The notes: a model not told the origin generated them from the letters alone. A stretch of DNA of 64,000 nt from Leptodactylus fallax (GCA_947044405.1 CAMRHE010000067.1:6763501-6827500); one strand, 5' to 3'; positions 1 through 13,898 are shown, counted from the stretch's first letter. Made by a program: numbers and translations.

Positions 1-1910
1 ATGCAATCATTTTTGTTGTGAAAGCAGTGTCATATAAAAAAGCAATATAAAAGGTAGGAGATGTACAATAGCTGAACACAGCGGGATCTTAATGTGGGAA
101 AACCTATTGAACTGAGGAAGTGATTCAACACCCAACTCTCTTGTCAGCGGCTAAACAGCAGCCACAGCGTGTAGCAAGTTCCTGAATCCTGACTAACACT
201 AGAACTTTCAGACATTCCCAGAATGCCTTGCAGCTTAACTATTTCCATCCTGGCTGAAAAATGGTTTCAGAGAATTCATAGTAGCTATGAATACCTATAA
301 AGAATACAGCATATGTATCCAATATGTAAACTCCCTATTGTTACCAATAAGAAACAGTCCTAACAATCTTCTGGTAGACTAAGGTGAACTATATTTCTAC
401 ATACAATATATTCATATCGCCCCCTAAGTACCACAAATACCACAGCCTTCCAACTGGAACTGGCAGGTCTGTACTCTGGTACACAAGGGCAATTGTTGGC
501 TTCCAGTTTAGTATTAGGTTCCATGTATATTACATGCTCCTCGCATGCTACTGTGGGTTCTCTTTGGGTACTTCGGTTTGTTGCCAAATACCAACACAAA
601 AAATACACAAAAACCAAACAAAATACAAAAATCACACCCAAATTCTTGAAGGTCAAATGTCTATGTCTATGAAACTGACCCTAGTTCTTCTTTCTAGAGA
701 CTCAAGTGAGGTAAAGTACTGTGTGTAATGTGTGTACAGTGCTACATAATATGTCATGGGGCTAAAATTCTGATGAAAGATATGGGAAAAGAGGACCTGA
801 GGCCAAAACAGGCCTCATTTGAGTACCAAGCAATGTTTGGAGAGGGGCCTTGCATTTGCTTGTCTCTCCTTTTATTTGTGAGGGAACAGACAAGGCCCCA
901 TTCTCAAGACAGATGAGGGTCACAGAGGTTGGACCTGCACCTAATAGGTATTTATGGCATATCCTATGCATGTAGCCATAAATACTGAGATGGGAATACA
1001 TTTTAACCAAATTAAGTGTGGGTAAATCTGCCTAGAGAAACATGGTTCAGTGTTTGCACTCGTCTTGGGCTGTACAAGTTTTTGGTAATTATACAGATAT
1101 ATCCTAAAAGGAAGCATTAGAGAATTTAGAGAACATATTTTATAATAAAATTCCACAATTAGTCTAACATACATAATTACTACAGCGAAACGAGGTTTGG
1201 AGCTGTCGGAGCTATTTGCTTTGTTCACAGTCAGATGTTAATTGTATAACAAAAATAGGTTCTAGGCAAAAGTTTAGCTAAAATAAAGTTTGTCACATGG
1301 CTCGGAGTTGGTGTCTGTGAATAAGGTAACCATTTATCAGTAGTTTAGGCGAACCAATTTGGCACAAATTGAATGGGTTACAAATTTTCCAAAATTTTGG
1401 AACTTGAGCAAAACAAAAACTTTTAGGGTTTATTCAGATTGAAGCGTTCAAAATGGCCTCCACCATTTAACAGATCAAGAAAAGATAGAGAATAAAGATC
1501 ACATCATAACTTTAAAATGCATTAAAAAAAAATCCAACAGGACGGTGTGTTTTTATACAGGCTGTCTGCTGTCACCGACTACCATCCACTTACCCATTGC
1601 CATACAGATATAGCAATAGCATTAAACCAACATTCGTGCAAATGGCATAAAACACCTCTGGCTCTGGCTTATCTCAGCCAAGAACATCTGTTGTTGGGAA
1701 CAGTCAGGAGGCCCCCATGCACATTACATAGTTAACTAGTCCCACTGGAAGTGGGTATTGCCAACAGTCATCTAATGTGTGGGATGTATTAAAGGTTTAG
1801 CCCCATCTCTTCAAATCCCTGCTGAGATGCAAATAACTGCTCCCAAGTCCCTATCCCTATACCAGGACGTACCGCCAAGTAGTGCTGCCCTGCCCTGTTC
1901 CTGTCACTAA
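1..1910. other. No gene recognised; AT-rich intergenic or intronic DNA
   Basis: Only short reading frames with no recognisable motif occur, on both strands and overlapping one another. No tandem repeat or terminal inverted repeat was seen. Confidence 0.6.
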
Positions 1911-2056
1911 CATGGAGGAGAATGGGAGCTACAGGAACAGCATAACACATTTTGCTATGCTATTCCTGTAGTGAATTCCTGTAGTGTATTCCTGCTGTGA
2001 AAACAGTTTAGCTCAGTTGTGCTACACTGTTTCCGCAGCTCCCATTCTCCTCTATG
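1911..2056. repeat. Imperfect hairpin, MITE-like
   Basis: Two 30-bp arms (1911-1940 and 2027-2056) are inverted complements with about four mismatches; both contain GGAGAATGGGAGCT. The 86-bp spacer repeats a TTCCTGTAGTG-like motif. The shape suggests a short non-autonomous DNA element, but no target duplication was identified and the family is unknown. Confidence 0.55.
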
Positions 2057-3984
2057 GGAGATATGGAATAAGCACTGCTCAACTGTTCCCATAAGTCCTG
2101 GGAACAGGAGCAGTCATTCCAATCTCTGCAGCGATTTGCCCAGATGGGAATAAGGGTACATTTACATTTGTGTTTTATTCTCTCGTTGGATAAAGGACAA
2201 TACAGATGGATCAATTTTATGATGGACAACAATGGGTCCTGAGGGCCCTCTATGGCTATAGTATCCATTTTCTCCCTGACTTTGCTGGACAAAAAAAGTC
2301 ATGCTTGCTGGACTTTTCCATCCATGATCTGAGACAAATTCTCCATTTGCAGCCTAATCCATTATCCTCTTACAAGTGAGATTTATTTTTTTATTTGTGA
2401 CTGGTAAAATAGTAGCTCAGCAGACTCAAAAACTACATGTTTTAGGGCAGGCATGAGGGTAATAAAACCAGCACTCCATGTGAGGGACTTAAACAAATCT
2501 CCTTGCTCAGCTTCTTAGCCCCCTGTGAGTTTGAGTAAAAGGGAACAGGTAGAGGGGTTAAATCCATTACTTTACTCTATGATCTTCTCATCTTGTATTG
2601 TATTTTAACATTTCAAAGTGTTGACTTACTACCGCTGATATTTACTGTACGACAGACCGGCTGCTGCCTCAATCGCCCCGGCTTCTCTACAGATAACACA
2701 ATACAACTCTTCATTAGTAAAATGGCCCACCAGTCCAACTGGTCTTTAAATGGCATCAATATCATATTAGAACAAAGTGGCTTTAGTCACAATGGAAATC
2801 ATTTGCGGAGCTATTTTCTAACACCCCCTTCTCTATTACTGTAGGGTCCACCCTACCGCTCTCTTTTACTATTTCTGATGAGTAAGCTAATATACATTGA
2901 TCAGATACAAATTATTTCACAGCCTGAAAAGCTACGAGAGAACTTTCATTAAAAATTCCTTGATCATTATTTCTGTAAAGCTCCGATATATGTATATAAA
3001 TTGGCCCCAGCGAGACAATTAATTCAGAGACTTGGGAACTACCCTGGTCACGGCTGCCAAAGTTCATTGTTAAGCCCGAGGATATTTTTGCAGACTGATA
3101 TTGTTTGATATTTCCAAAGGAAAAAAAATCCCAAGAATTCAGGTAAGCTCTAATACATTTCAGGAGGCAAAAAAGATAAAGGTGTTCAGAAAATCTAATG
3201 CATATAAAGGATCTATTTCCCGAGGGACCTGTCAGACCAAGATAATCAGATGTGTAAAGTCTTCAGTGAAAAGAGATGATGCTGATTGAATCACTGTGCT
3301 GCGTTCAATGACAAAACCCCTACGCTATGAAGCATTTTCCCTCTTCAACATGTTACAAAAAGCTGAAAGGAGCACATCTTATTACATTCAGTAGGAAAAT
3401 ACTGCTAATAACGTTCACTGAGAGCGCAAAAATGTTGAGAGAAAATACTGATTCAACAAAAGTTTCTCAAATTGTTCAAAAAGAGGCTTGTTATGAGACA
3501 CCAATGCCCTCAAATAATGCGTCTTTACTCAGTAATACGGTGTGTAATCGTAAAGAGGCTTTATTTCCTGCAACGCAACTGTGAAGGTACAAAAATATTC
3601 TAGCTGTAGGGCTTCGGCAGTCAGTCCGCTTGTAGAGCGCACTATTCACTACTGCTCCCAATAATTGTCTTTTCTTCCATATGATCATTTCATCTCCTCT
3701 TCAGTATCCTGTCACTTTCATTGAGCAGTTTTAATATATAAATGCTTGTTGGCATAGTTGGCATGGCATATACAGTATCTCACAAATATACTTGCAGTGT
3801 AGAGTAGCTTAGAGAGTCGCACAAAGGTAGACAAAGTGAACTAGTGATGTTGCCCAAAGCAGCTGATCAGATTTCAGGTCTAAAAATGTTTTCATACATA
3901 ACGGAATTCTATATTTATTTCTATAATTTAATATTCCTATAATTTTTTATTTTGTGGCTCAAAGATTAGCTGAATTTTCATAAA
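2057..3984. other. No gene recognised
   Basis: Mostly single-copy-looking AT-rich sequence. Roughly 2780-3300 lacks repeat signatures. The short reading frames here have no recognisable protein motif. Confidence 0.55.
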
Positions 3985-4700
3985 AAGTTGAAATATTTGC
4001 AGAGTTTTGCTGGGCATTCTGTTCTCTGGCTGTATCAGTCTTCATATGTGGTGTCCCTTCAGTTTTTCTGTTATAATAGCCCCATTATGGCTTCAGCACA
4101 TTTGTCTCTGAGGCAGGGTGTATGTACAATACAGAGTGATCTGAAACCCTGTCCATTATTACTCGTACTGGTTTCTTTACATGTCATTCTGCCAGGCATA
4201 ACTATAAAACAGCAAAGCCCATGAGACCATAATATAGGAGATCTAGGGACAGCAGACTACAAATACAGATTATGATGCAGCTAAAAAGATCCCTGGCAGA
4301 AAAGGAGAGAAACCTGAGCACAACCAGGAAAGCTGCTTGCTGTTTTAACTAAAATCCTATCAACAGTAAAACAAGCAGTTACTGAGAAGTAAATAGACTC
4401 TCTTTACACTCACTGTTAGCCTTGAGAAGCTGCAGACTCCTCTCTGTGCAGTGCACGGGCAGGAAAAGGTTACTGTGTGCTGATCTTTAGCCTCTTGGTT
4501 TCTTAAGATGGATTTGCCCTAGTAATAGTGAGGGCAAGATCATCAGGGAGTGACAGCAAATTAGGAAGGAGGGAGACACCTAGTGGCAGGAATTTTAGAG
4601 AGATTTTTCAGGCAGAAAACAGCAATACTTTTAAATAGAGTGCATTACATTTTGGTCCAGTATACATGCTTTATTGAGAAAATGAGTCTCTAAATGAGAC
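3985..4700 (+). repeat. Unnamed dispersed repeat, copy 1
   Basis: This stretch aligns in the same orientation with 29865-30455. Shared blocks in the same order include AAAAGTTGAAATAT, GCAGCTAAAAAGATCCCTG, GGAGACACC and TTTTCAGGCAG(A/G)AA. The copies differ by many substitutions and by a long internal insertion here (about 4310-4440). No reading frame, terminal repeat or target duplication was seen, so the class is unknown. An old retroelement or a segmental duplication are both possible. Confidence 0.6.
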
Positions 4701-5017
4701 TAACCGCTCTGTCTAATTGTGCTGCTAATCAACAGTTCAATGAAATGAAAGAAGAACTGCATTCCCACTACAGTAGTAGTGGCACACTGGCCTTTTCCAG
4801 TGAAAACGGCACAGAAGTCAAGCCTGAAGTAAGGAGAGAACAGCCGAACTAATGACTATACAGATAAGTCTACTAGTGAACCAGAATATGATTTACCACT
4901 ACAAAATATCCTGAGCAAGAGAAGGGCCTCTTCAAGTTTTCCTCCACCGTTTACTGATAGGTGCCATGCCAAGGAACTGTGGACTGTGGCACAAATGTCT
5001 ATGGTGATAAAACCACT

Positions 5018-5330
5018 TTAAAGGGAGTCTGTTACCCGGAAACTGGAAACAGCATCAAACCAGCCACATTTCATTGTGGGGGACATTATACTGACCCCAA
5101 TTATACCTTTAGTGATGATGCACCATTTCCTTGAAAAAGCCATTTTTGAAATAAATATGCAAATGAGGCTCAAGTGCAACATGGCATGCCAGAACCTCCA
5201 TGGGTTCTTAATTTTGGATGTGAAAACATTGCCCCCATTGCACTTGAGCCTCATTTTCATATTTCTAAAAATGTCGGTGCCTCTATTAGCCTATCTAAAG
5301 GTACGATGGAATTAAAAGGTGGACACTCAG
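5018..5330. repeat. T2-like MITE, left end with internal hairpin
   Basis: It begins at a TTAA (5018-5021) followed by AGGGAGTCTGTTACC, as in TTAA-targeting T2/Kolobok-type MITEs. Arms 5153-5179 and 5238-5264 are 27-bp inverted complements with one mismatch. No matching right terminus was found, so the right boundary is approximate and the copy is probably truncated. Confidence 0.45.
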
Positions 5331-6420
5331 ATTAAGTGTTTCTGTGACAATAAACAGTTTTAGGTCTGTTTAATGAATTTTTTGAGCATTAGTGGAGATG
5401 TGAGATTCCCCAAAGGCAGGCATCTCCATTTTGAGAGACGTCTTCCTAACAATAATAACAGTCTATTATGGAATTGCCATAAAAACACTTCCTAAAAATG
5501 TATCTTTACTCTCTAGAAATAATCATGTAAAATTTCAACCAGTTAAAAAACAAAAACAAAAAAACCCCTCAAGCCCAGCCTGGTAAAAAGGTATAGTCTT
5601 CACATGGAAGAGTTTTATGAACACCACCAACACTGCAGAGAAATCAATAGCCGGGGGATAGAAATGAACATGAAAGGAACATAAAGTGTAGACCAAAGTG
5701 TATGATGGAGAAAGCTATTTTACTGCAAGTCATAGCACAGGGATAAGATTAAACTAGAAAAGAGGGAAAAGACAATCGAGTTCACAGAAATGGTCAAGTG
5801 AAAAAAGTAAAATCATCTGTGACCAGACAAGCAGAATGTGCGGGACAAAGATATAAAGTGCATAGTAAAGTTATACAAGCCAAAACAAAAATAAAGTGTC
5901 TGGAGGAAGCCATTATGTGACCTACAAGAATTCTTAAGCTTTTATCTGAACCGAACTCTTGCAACTCCACCGCACAACTAGTGTGCGCAACGCACTTTAA
6001 CAAGGTATTTGTCTCAAAAATAACCATTGGAGAAAAAACGTTCTGAGATTCGCTTTCCAGATAGCGGGCCAGAACGCATCATAAGACAGACTTTTAATTT
6101 CATGGACTCTTTGCCACCAATTAAACTTGGTTACACCTAAACTATCTGATTACATTTCTTATCTCTCTACTTCACGTCTTCATACTCAAGTGAGTATCTA
6201 AAGTGAAGAGTTTCCATTACAGAAAACAGAACTGTACTTTTATTACTAAGTACGACTGAAGAAAAAGGAAAATAAATCCTGCGATAAGGTTCATAGGCCC
6301 CTGTCAAAGGCAGCAAGGATTGTATCTAGTGAAGACACAAAGAAGGATGTAGCAAGAGAAGCCATTTAATGGTTGATCGTTTACTTAAGAAAAATCTTAT
6401 TGATATGTCAAGGAGTAAAT
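5331..6420. other. No gene recognised
   Basis: AT-rich sequence with short A-rich runs near 5545-5570. No element ends or coding motifs were recognised. Confidence 0.55.
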
Positions 6421-6770
6421 TTAAATAGGACAGTTTACCACCTCCACCAACTTCAACTCCTTGCATCCTTCAGTAGGTGCAGCACCACTGAATCTGGCAC
6501 ATTAAGAAATTTTTCTCTAGCCCCCACCATTCCTGAGAAATCAGTGCTGATAGTTTCAGCACCCAATATGTTAATTAGGCAAGTGGGCGGTTTTAGGCTG
6601 GATCAGATAGCTCAGAGATGACCCACCTGACAGTAAAGAGTCTAATTAGCATATAAGATGCTTCAGGAACAGTGGAGACTAGATTAGAAAAGTTCTAACT
6701 GTTCTGGAATCAATGGAGAGGCACCTAGTGCAAAGAGCTAGCGTTGGAGGTGGTAAAAGGTCCACTTTAA
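6421..6770. mobile_element. MITE with TTAA flanks and CACCTCC-type inverted ends
   Basis: It is bounded by TTAA at 6421-6424 and 6767-6770. The left end carries TTTACCACCTCCACCAAC and the right end the inverted form GTTGGAGGTGGTAAAAGG. A related left end (TTAAAGAAGACCTTTCACC) lies at 55096. There is no transposase frame, so it is non-autonomous. TTAA targeting fits piggyBac or Kolobok/T2 type transposition; which one is undecided. Confidence 0.65.
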
Positions 6771-7871
6771 GGGGGTCGTCCTAAATTCGATACAAAAAAT
6801 GGAAGCGGACACCATCTTGTTATGGGTAATGTGGCCCAGAAATTTCCCCACATTGGGACTGCTCACAAGATTACATCATAAGATGTGCTTGTGACCCACC
6901 CAGGGGGAATTGTCTGCAAGGGGTGTCCTGCTATGCCTGATGCCATGGCATCAGTCCCCATACCCAGAGGACCTCTGTCATCAAATAGTACAACAAGAGG
7001 AAATGGAAAAATGCATTCATATAGATGTTGTATACGTCCCCTTAGATAGATGGATAACGCATTCCAGAAAGTCTACCCCAGATCCAGATCCAAAGCCTTC
7101 TGATCTTATTCAGCAAGACATAAATAGACACTTAGGATTTTAAAGGTATAAACAAAAACATACATTTACATAAAGTTTGTGACCCCAATGAAGAACACCC
7201 ATGTGTCTACAACTAACTAAATGCAATACCAACTGTTGAAGTTTTGCCCTATTGCCATGCCCCCAGTACTACACTTCCATGTTGCTTGTCCAACCTTCAA
7301 GCCCCACGGCATGACAAAGGGCATTATTTTTACTGGTCAGAAAACACTTGGATGTCTTTATGGGAGAGAAATTATTTGCTCTTTTCATCCACATTTTTGA
7401 CTGAAATGACTCAAGTCTCCGACACATTCTAAAAAATTTCAACATTTTCTGTCATCATTCTGAGTTATGTTAACTTTGTATTAGGTGACAGCTAAAGAAA
7501 TAACAAATTTCCATAAGCAATATAGATAGGCAGAGAGTGAAATTAATTCTGCAGAGCCAAGACTTTCAGGCACGCTCATACTAGTACTAGACAAATGAAA
7601 TAGGGTCTACAAGGATACTTTATTATTATTATCATCATTAATATAAAAGAAGTCTTAAAAGAGTCTCCATGAATGGAAAGTATAGTAGATGCAATCCCAG
7701 AGACAAAATGTACAGTGTTTTGTCTGGTAAACAATTGAAAGTCTAGGTTTACTCAGCTGATCAGTGGAGGTGCTGGGTGTCAAGATAGTAAGTAAGGATG
7801 GGCCATTAAGTAAGGATGGGAGTGTTGGGAGTTAGACCTCCATCTGAGACTCAAAATTATAGTCCTGGAAA
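6771..7871. other. No gene recognised; starts with a possible T2-like left end
   Basis: The TTAA at 6767 is followed by GGGGGTCGTCC, like a T2-type left end, but no right partner was found. The rest is unclassified, with a short ATT-rich run at 7620-7640. Confidence 0.45.
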
Positions 7872-8130
7872 ACGCCTTTAGGCTAAGACCTCACATAGTG
7901 TCCCGCAGCGCTATGTGGGGTCTTAGCCTAAAGTGTGGTGGTGTATGCGTCCCGCGGTGGCAACGCATCACTTTTCACAGAAAGTGTGGACTTTCTGCTT
8001 CAATTATACCTATAGGGAAATCACCGGCGTTTCCGTAGGTATAATTGACATGCTGCGATTTCCAAAACTGCAACGGTTTTGGAAATCACAGCATGTCCGC
8101 AGCACAAAAAATCTTAGTGTGACTGAATTG
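7872..8130. repeat. Compound hairpin MITE
   Basis: Three hairpins lie in a row. 7878-7898 pairs with 7911-7931 (21-bp arms, one mismatch). 8000-8020 pairs with 8030-8048 with a small bulge. 8053-8068 pairs with 8076-8091. The motif GGCTAAGACCTCACAT recalls the ends of the element at 8828-9160, and both carry a GAAATCACAGCATG-like core, so the two are probably relatives. Confidence 0.5.
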
Positions 8131-8626
8131 GATTGAAATCTAGAATTTCAGCCTCTAATTAAAATATACACCGGATCTGTCTTAGGTAAATCTTCTACAT
8201 TTGAACTTTAACTTAATATCTTATTGAGATGTAGATGATGTTACATTTTAGACATATATGGTGACGTATAATAGTCAGTTACATCATTATTGCCCCACTG
8301 GAATCTCTGCAGACATGACATGAATGACTACAGCCCAGTGATTGGCTGCTGCCCCATGTATAGGGCCATTCGCATCATCACTGGGAGCCTGAAGAAGGGG
8401 GTGGAGTCCTTGGGTCAAAGCAAAGATTCCTTCCTCTTTATTTTTCCACAGCCCAACTCCAAATCCTTTATAAACAGCTGACACCCAGGGTCAGACAGAA
8501 GCAGTAAAGAGCCTCTAATTCATTAAAAAGCTAGTAATTGAATTATTCTACATTTAATTAGTTATACAATGCAAATATAATATAACACATAATTGTATAA
8601 CATAAATAATTAATGATTTTATTTTA

Positions 8627-8720
8627 AAGCCGGAATCGGTAACTTTTTTTCCAACTTTTACTTCATCCAAAACTTCCCCAACTCTAACTCTGACTCCAAC
8701 TCCTCACCCTTGGCCTGGAG
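8627..8720 (-). repeat. Fragment of the GGAGTCGGAGT-type hAT-like repeat
   Basis: CTCTGACTCCAACTCC and neighbouring sequence resemble, in reverse, the GAGTTGGAGTCGG repeats near the ends of 11560-13378. Neither terminus is present. Confidence 0.4.
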
Positions 8721-8788
8721 TTCCACTGCTGGAACTGAGGGGGAAGAAGGAGTGACTATCAACTGCAACAATTGGCTGTTCTTAACTT

Positions 8789-8813
8789 TTTTTTTTTTTT
8801 GGGGGGGGGGGGG
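8789..8813. repeat. Poly-T to poly-G junction
   Basis: A run of T passes directly into a run of G. Exact length may be affected by assembly error. Confidence 0.7.
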
Positions 8814-8827
8814 TCTGGAAAAACCCT

Positions 8828-9160
8828 TTAAGGCTAAAGCCCCACATTGCAGAAACATGGCATTTTTGCCGCTGCAGAAACACCGCTGAAAAAAATGCTG
8901 CATTTTACATTACCTGCAAAGTGAATGAGATTCTGGTTAAAACCATCCACATATTGCTGCAGAAAAGCTGCGTTTTCTCAAACGCCCGTGTTTTTGAAAA
9001 TCACAGCATGCCAGTTATACCTGCAGAAAATGCTGGAATTTTCCTTATAGGTTTAATAAGAGAAGAAAATCCAGAGAGAAAAGCTCAATGAAAAACGCTG
9101 TGGAAAAAATGTGTTGAGTTGCCTTTAGCTGCATTTTGCAACGTGGAACCTTAGCCTAAA
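8828..9160. mobile_element. MITE with GGCTAAAG-type inverted ends
   Basis: The left end TTAAGGCTAAAGCCCCACA and the right end TGGAACCTTAGCCTAA are imperfect inverted complements. The interior has many CTGCAGAAAA-like stretches and no coding potential. The superfamily is not clear. Confidence 0.55.
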
Positions 9161-10131
9161 TGACTGTAACAATCTTTTTGGTTACTTTGGAGCTCTTTTC
9201 CACTACACGCTCCATTAATAATATTACTGTAAAAATTCAATATTTCCAGATGGGGGAAAGTTTAGATTGACTTGCTACAATTGCAAGAATTCCAACCAAA
9301 TATGAATTCTTGTTATTGTTTCCCTATAAAGATCATAGTAATCGCCAATTTTAACGCAACTAAAATTTCCCAGCCTCTCATTTTTATATTATAAAGTGAC
9401 TGTATTATAATATCCAAGACAAAATGAACCTGCAACTAAACACTCCAAAGAACTGACTCAAAGTCTGCTGAGTTGGACACTTCTTGCATGACAATAGCGC
9501 AAATGTCCAACTTCTACAGGGAGAAGAAAAAAGTTGCCTCTGAGATCTATCTGTCCGGGACTATGTACAGTATTTCATTCACACTACTTGCCGCCAATCG
9601 TAAAGATCGAGAAGAAGATGAAGCAGATCAAATTGAGAAATGTCACAGAACTAATATTGTCTACATAATTCTGGCACAAAATTGACTTGACATATAGACG
9701 TTTTCATTTGCATCCACAAAAAGTATGTGAACCTACTGCATAGCTTGTAAATCTCACTTACATTATTAGTCACAAAATGTGTGACTGCTGTACAGTATTT
9801 TCTGGGAATTATGCTACGGCTCACAGCAGCCAGAATGTGGTTCTGTTTGAGTGACGGCCTTTGAATAGGTTTTAGAACAAACAGTACTATCTGGAATAGG
9901 AGCAATAACATTTTATTTCAGTCTCACATATAAAAAACAGAGTGGGTTAAGTCAGATAGGAAATGGCATGGCGTGTCTATAAATGATACTGGGAAAGGAA
10001 TATCCAAATAAGCACTCTTTGGTGGAAAAGGGGGACTTGCTCCAGCATCAGCTAGGTGGCTCCGCGTAGATCAATACTTTGTTAAAATGTTAATAGGTTA
10101 AATGTTAATTTATAAAATTATATATTTTATA
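9161..10131. other. No gene recognised
   Basis: Short unrelated reading frames only. No element termini were recognised. Confidence 0.55.
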
Positions 10132-10410
10132 TATTGCTCATTTTTCTGCCATGGCATGACAAAATTTTTTGAAATTTTTGGTTGGTTGGTAAGGACCAGA
10201 TGTGTTCATCCCAACAGAGGGAACATTCCATGGTCTAGGATCACCATGGACTAGGATCACCACTGGTACCAAGCTAAATGAGACATCCAAGAATATTTTT
10301 GAACATTATTGTAAAAATTATTTACAAGGTGTTTACGTCCATATAAAAAGGATTAGTTATGACTGTAAATTTCCAATATTAGTGTATTCAATTAAAATAT
10401 TATTTTATTA
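10132..10410 (+). repeat. Direct repeat A, copy 1
   Basis: This aligns with 14950-15205 in the same orientation, sharing ATCACCACTGGTACCAAG, TTTACAAGGTG and GTCCATATAAAAA in order. The two copies are about 4.8 kb apart and diverged. No terminal repeats were seen. Confidence 0.6.
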
Positions 10411-11559
10411 CCCTTTAATAAAGTGAAGAGGCTCATGTGACCCCTGGAGCGAGCAATGTTCTCAACTGTTGCCAGTGAGAAGCTGGTAATGTATGAGAGT
10501 GATGTCACTAGTCCCTCTCCAACAACCGATGGGGCCAGTGATTAGCCTCGGCAAACGCGTGAACCTCTCCTCCAACCAGTCTCACCACCAGTGAGAACAG
10601 AGACTGGGGCTGTACAACGGAGTACCAGGATTAGGTTAGTATGACTTTTTAAATTTTACAACCTGGCAGCCCCTGGGTTTCAACTTTTTTCCTGGAGCAG
10701 ACCAAAAATAGACATAATACTGAGTAGGAACCTGTAGCCTTAGTAAATGAACAGACTTTTTCTACTGCATCCAAATTAAAATGTATTAAAATAATAATCA
10801 TAAAAAGTGAGGCAATAAATACACATTAAACTTAAATGAGCATCACATGACCGCGAAAAGGCTGAAGTGCATTTAAGGATCATGGTAATAAATATTTAAT
10901 CCCATAATCTCTCCGTTAATGAGTAGGACCATTTGTCACATACATGGGAGGGCGTTTACTTTTCTTGGAAACAATAAGTAGAATGGCTTGGACCTAATTA
11001 GATCTGCCCGACCAGTCTTGTGTGGCTAGGAAGGAAATGCGTGAATATAAAATAAATCTCAGGCTCTTGTTTTTTTCTCTTAATCTGCTTAGATTCACTG
11101 CTGATTAGAGCGCTGCCCAGAAATGACATAGGACTGTGTGTAGTGCTGACCGTCTGCTCTCTGTAGGTAATCAGATTCCTGGCAGCTCATCAGCTATATA
11201 ATAAATTAAAAATCAGCGGAGGAATTTTGCCTGGAATCAGCAAAAAATATTACAGTAATCACACTATGGCAGGAGCACTCTGATGTTTTTTTTTTTAATT
11301 TTCTATATGTTTTAATTGTAGGGTCAATATATCATGCTGTATATGCCAGTTTTCTGCCATTCAAGGCATGACAAAGTCGTAATTTTTGGCATACACCACT
11401 TTTGCGCAAAAAGATTGCAACTTTTTGGCCATTTTCTGCCACATTCTGCACTTTTGTAAAAAGTTGGCAAAATGGGGAAGGGATCAAGGCAGAATGGAAT
11501 AGGGATGCCTCAGACCAAAGGATTTTCTATAAACTTTAGCTAGAAAACTTAAAAATAAA
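10411..11559. other. No gene recognised; partly single-copy-looking
   Basis: 10430-10640 is relatively GC-rich and could be a MITE fragment. 10800-11290 is AT-rich without repeat signatures. Confidence 0.5.
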
Positions 11560-13378
11560 CAGGGCTGTGGATATAGAGTCAAAAAGTTGGAGTCAGAGTC
11601 GGAACCAATTTTGGGTAAAAAAAAGTTTTTTTAGGGGAAAAAGTTACAGACTCTGAATGATTAATTAATTAATTTTAATTATATGACATCTCCGTAATAG
11701 TACAGGGGATGTTGGGTCTTTAAAGATGGTGGTCACTCAGGAGCTGAGTCGCTGGGTCTCAGCTGTATTATATTGTGGGCATTAATCCTGTTAATGTCCT
11801 GGTCAAAGATGACCGAGGTGCCATTTTCCCAGCACATGGGTGCTGCTATTTTGGGGTGGATCGACAACACCCGGAATATGATCTGTTACAATGAGAATCG
11901 AGAGCCTATTAAAGGCTCTCAGCTTTGTCTTCTATATGCTTCAATTACAGGCTGTGCAAATCAACCTGTAATAGAAGTACATGGATTTCTCAATATACTG
12001 CAATCCATTAGCATTGCAGTGTATTATATTAGTGATCAGACCCCCCTCTAGGGTTCAAGACCCCTAGGGGGCCTAAAAATAAAAGTAAAAAAGAATAAAT
12101 AAATAAATAAATAAACATTAAAAGTTCAAATCAACCACCTTTCTCAGATTAGGAAGGAGATTTGTTTAATAGGGCGATGTAGGGAAAGCTCTTGGGACTG
12201 CCCTTGTAAAGGCAGGAGTTCTTTCTCGGGGTACTCGTTCAAATTATAGAGTAAGACATCACCCTTCACCCTTTGCACCATTCTAACACTGGAAGCATGA
12301 CTCATTTTCCCTAGACATCTGAATACCGGTATGACAGTTCTGATTTTATTGCTATTGGTACATATATTTGTTTGTTGTGTGCATTTGTGTTCAGACCTTA
12401 CTAGAGTGTTTTAAGATATATGTAGTAAAAGTTATGTTTTAAAATATTGGTCCTTTGCTGCAGTACTTACAATTTATAAAGGATCTTCTGGGGAACTTCT
12501 GTTTTTCACTCAATCTTTCCCAGATCACATAGAAAAATAAATAAGTAATGTAAAACACATACACATTAGGTATCCCTGGCTCTAAAAATGCCCAGTCTAC
12601 AAACTCATAAAAACATTTTCCCATAAGGAGAAAAATTAGCCATTTCGGCTCCTATAAAAATTTTAATAAAAAGCAATCATCAGACATTCCTCAAAATTGT
12701 ATAAATAAAAGGTACATCTGCTTTATGCAGCCGTGTATACAGAAATATAAAAAAGTTAAGGGTCAGATTATTGTGACGCCAAGAAAAATTTTTTTTTTCA
12801 AACTTTTGAATTTTCTTTAAGGGTTAAATGGTACCAAAAACTATATAAATTTGGTATTGTCGTCATCGTGCCAATGCACAGAATTCAGGTAATATGTCAT
12901 TTTGGATGCAGAATCTACACCCAAAGCCCAAAAGAAAGTTGTGCAAATACAGTTTTTCTCTAATTTAACCCCATTATGAATTTTTTCCAGCTTCCCAGTA
13001 CATTGTACGGAATCTTAAATGGTACCACTACGAAGTACAATTTGTCCTGCAAAAATGAAGCCCTAATATGGCTCTGTGAATGGAAAAATGAAAAAGTTAT
13101 GGCTTTTGGAATGTGGGGAGTTAAAAACAAAAATCAAAAAATGTCTGGGAAGGAATTAATATTGTAAAATGAATTAGATGTATAATTTGTTAAATAATTA
13201 CTTTCATAGGAATCAATCACTGAATGAATTTGAGATTTTTTTTACTGTTTTTCACTGACCATGGCTATCAGCCATTTATGGAGAAGTTGGAGTACAGTAA
13301 GAGCTGGAGTTGGAGTCAGGCTGTGGAAAACTACAGGAGTTGGAGTCGGTGGTTTGGCCTACTGATTCCACAGCCCTG
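11560..13378. mobile_element. hAT-like non-autonomous element with CAGGGCTGTGG ends
   Basis: The left end CAGGGCTGTGG and the right end CCACAGCCCTG are inverted complements. Both subterminal regions carry repeated GAGTTGGAGTCGG-like motifs, a pattern found at the ends of known hAT-type repeats. The 8 bp outside each end are A-rich but do not match convincingly. The interior contains unrelated older repeat sequence (about 11900-13150), with an AAAT-rich run near 12095. No transposase was recognised, so this is probably a composite, decayed copy. Confidence 0.6.
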
Positions 13379-13864
13379 AAAAAATCCTGGGATTGATTTA
13401 TTAAGACCCCTGGTTTGAGGTAACCAGACAAGTACCATGCACAGTAATGATGAAGGGAAAGAACCTTGAAATAGCTGTCTGTATGTTAGTTTCTATTTTG
13501 GATAATGGGGGACATTTATGATGCCTAGAATGCCATAAATCAGCTCCATTGTCTATGGGATTGATAGAAACAGTCAATCATTGTTCTTGGTTGTTTTCCC
13601 CATAAACACTGCAGGGGAACCCTTTTATTCTGTTTCTTTCATTGTTTCTCACTATGGACATTATTATAATATTTTCTTCTTTCAAACCCCTTGTTGCATT
13701 TTGCTTTGTTAGTCGTGGGGTCACTTTCACATGGCGTATTTGTAGAGAGAATGGAAAATACTGACACCTATTGTCTATTATTACATAAGAAATAATAAAT
13801 CATTATACATAAATAATAAAAGGGTAGGTGGGGCAATAATTATATACAGCACAGTGGCTATAAG

Positions 13865-13898
<34 letters not shown>
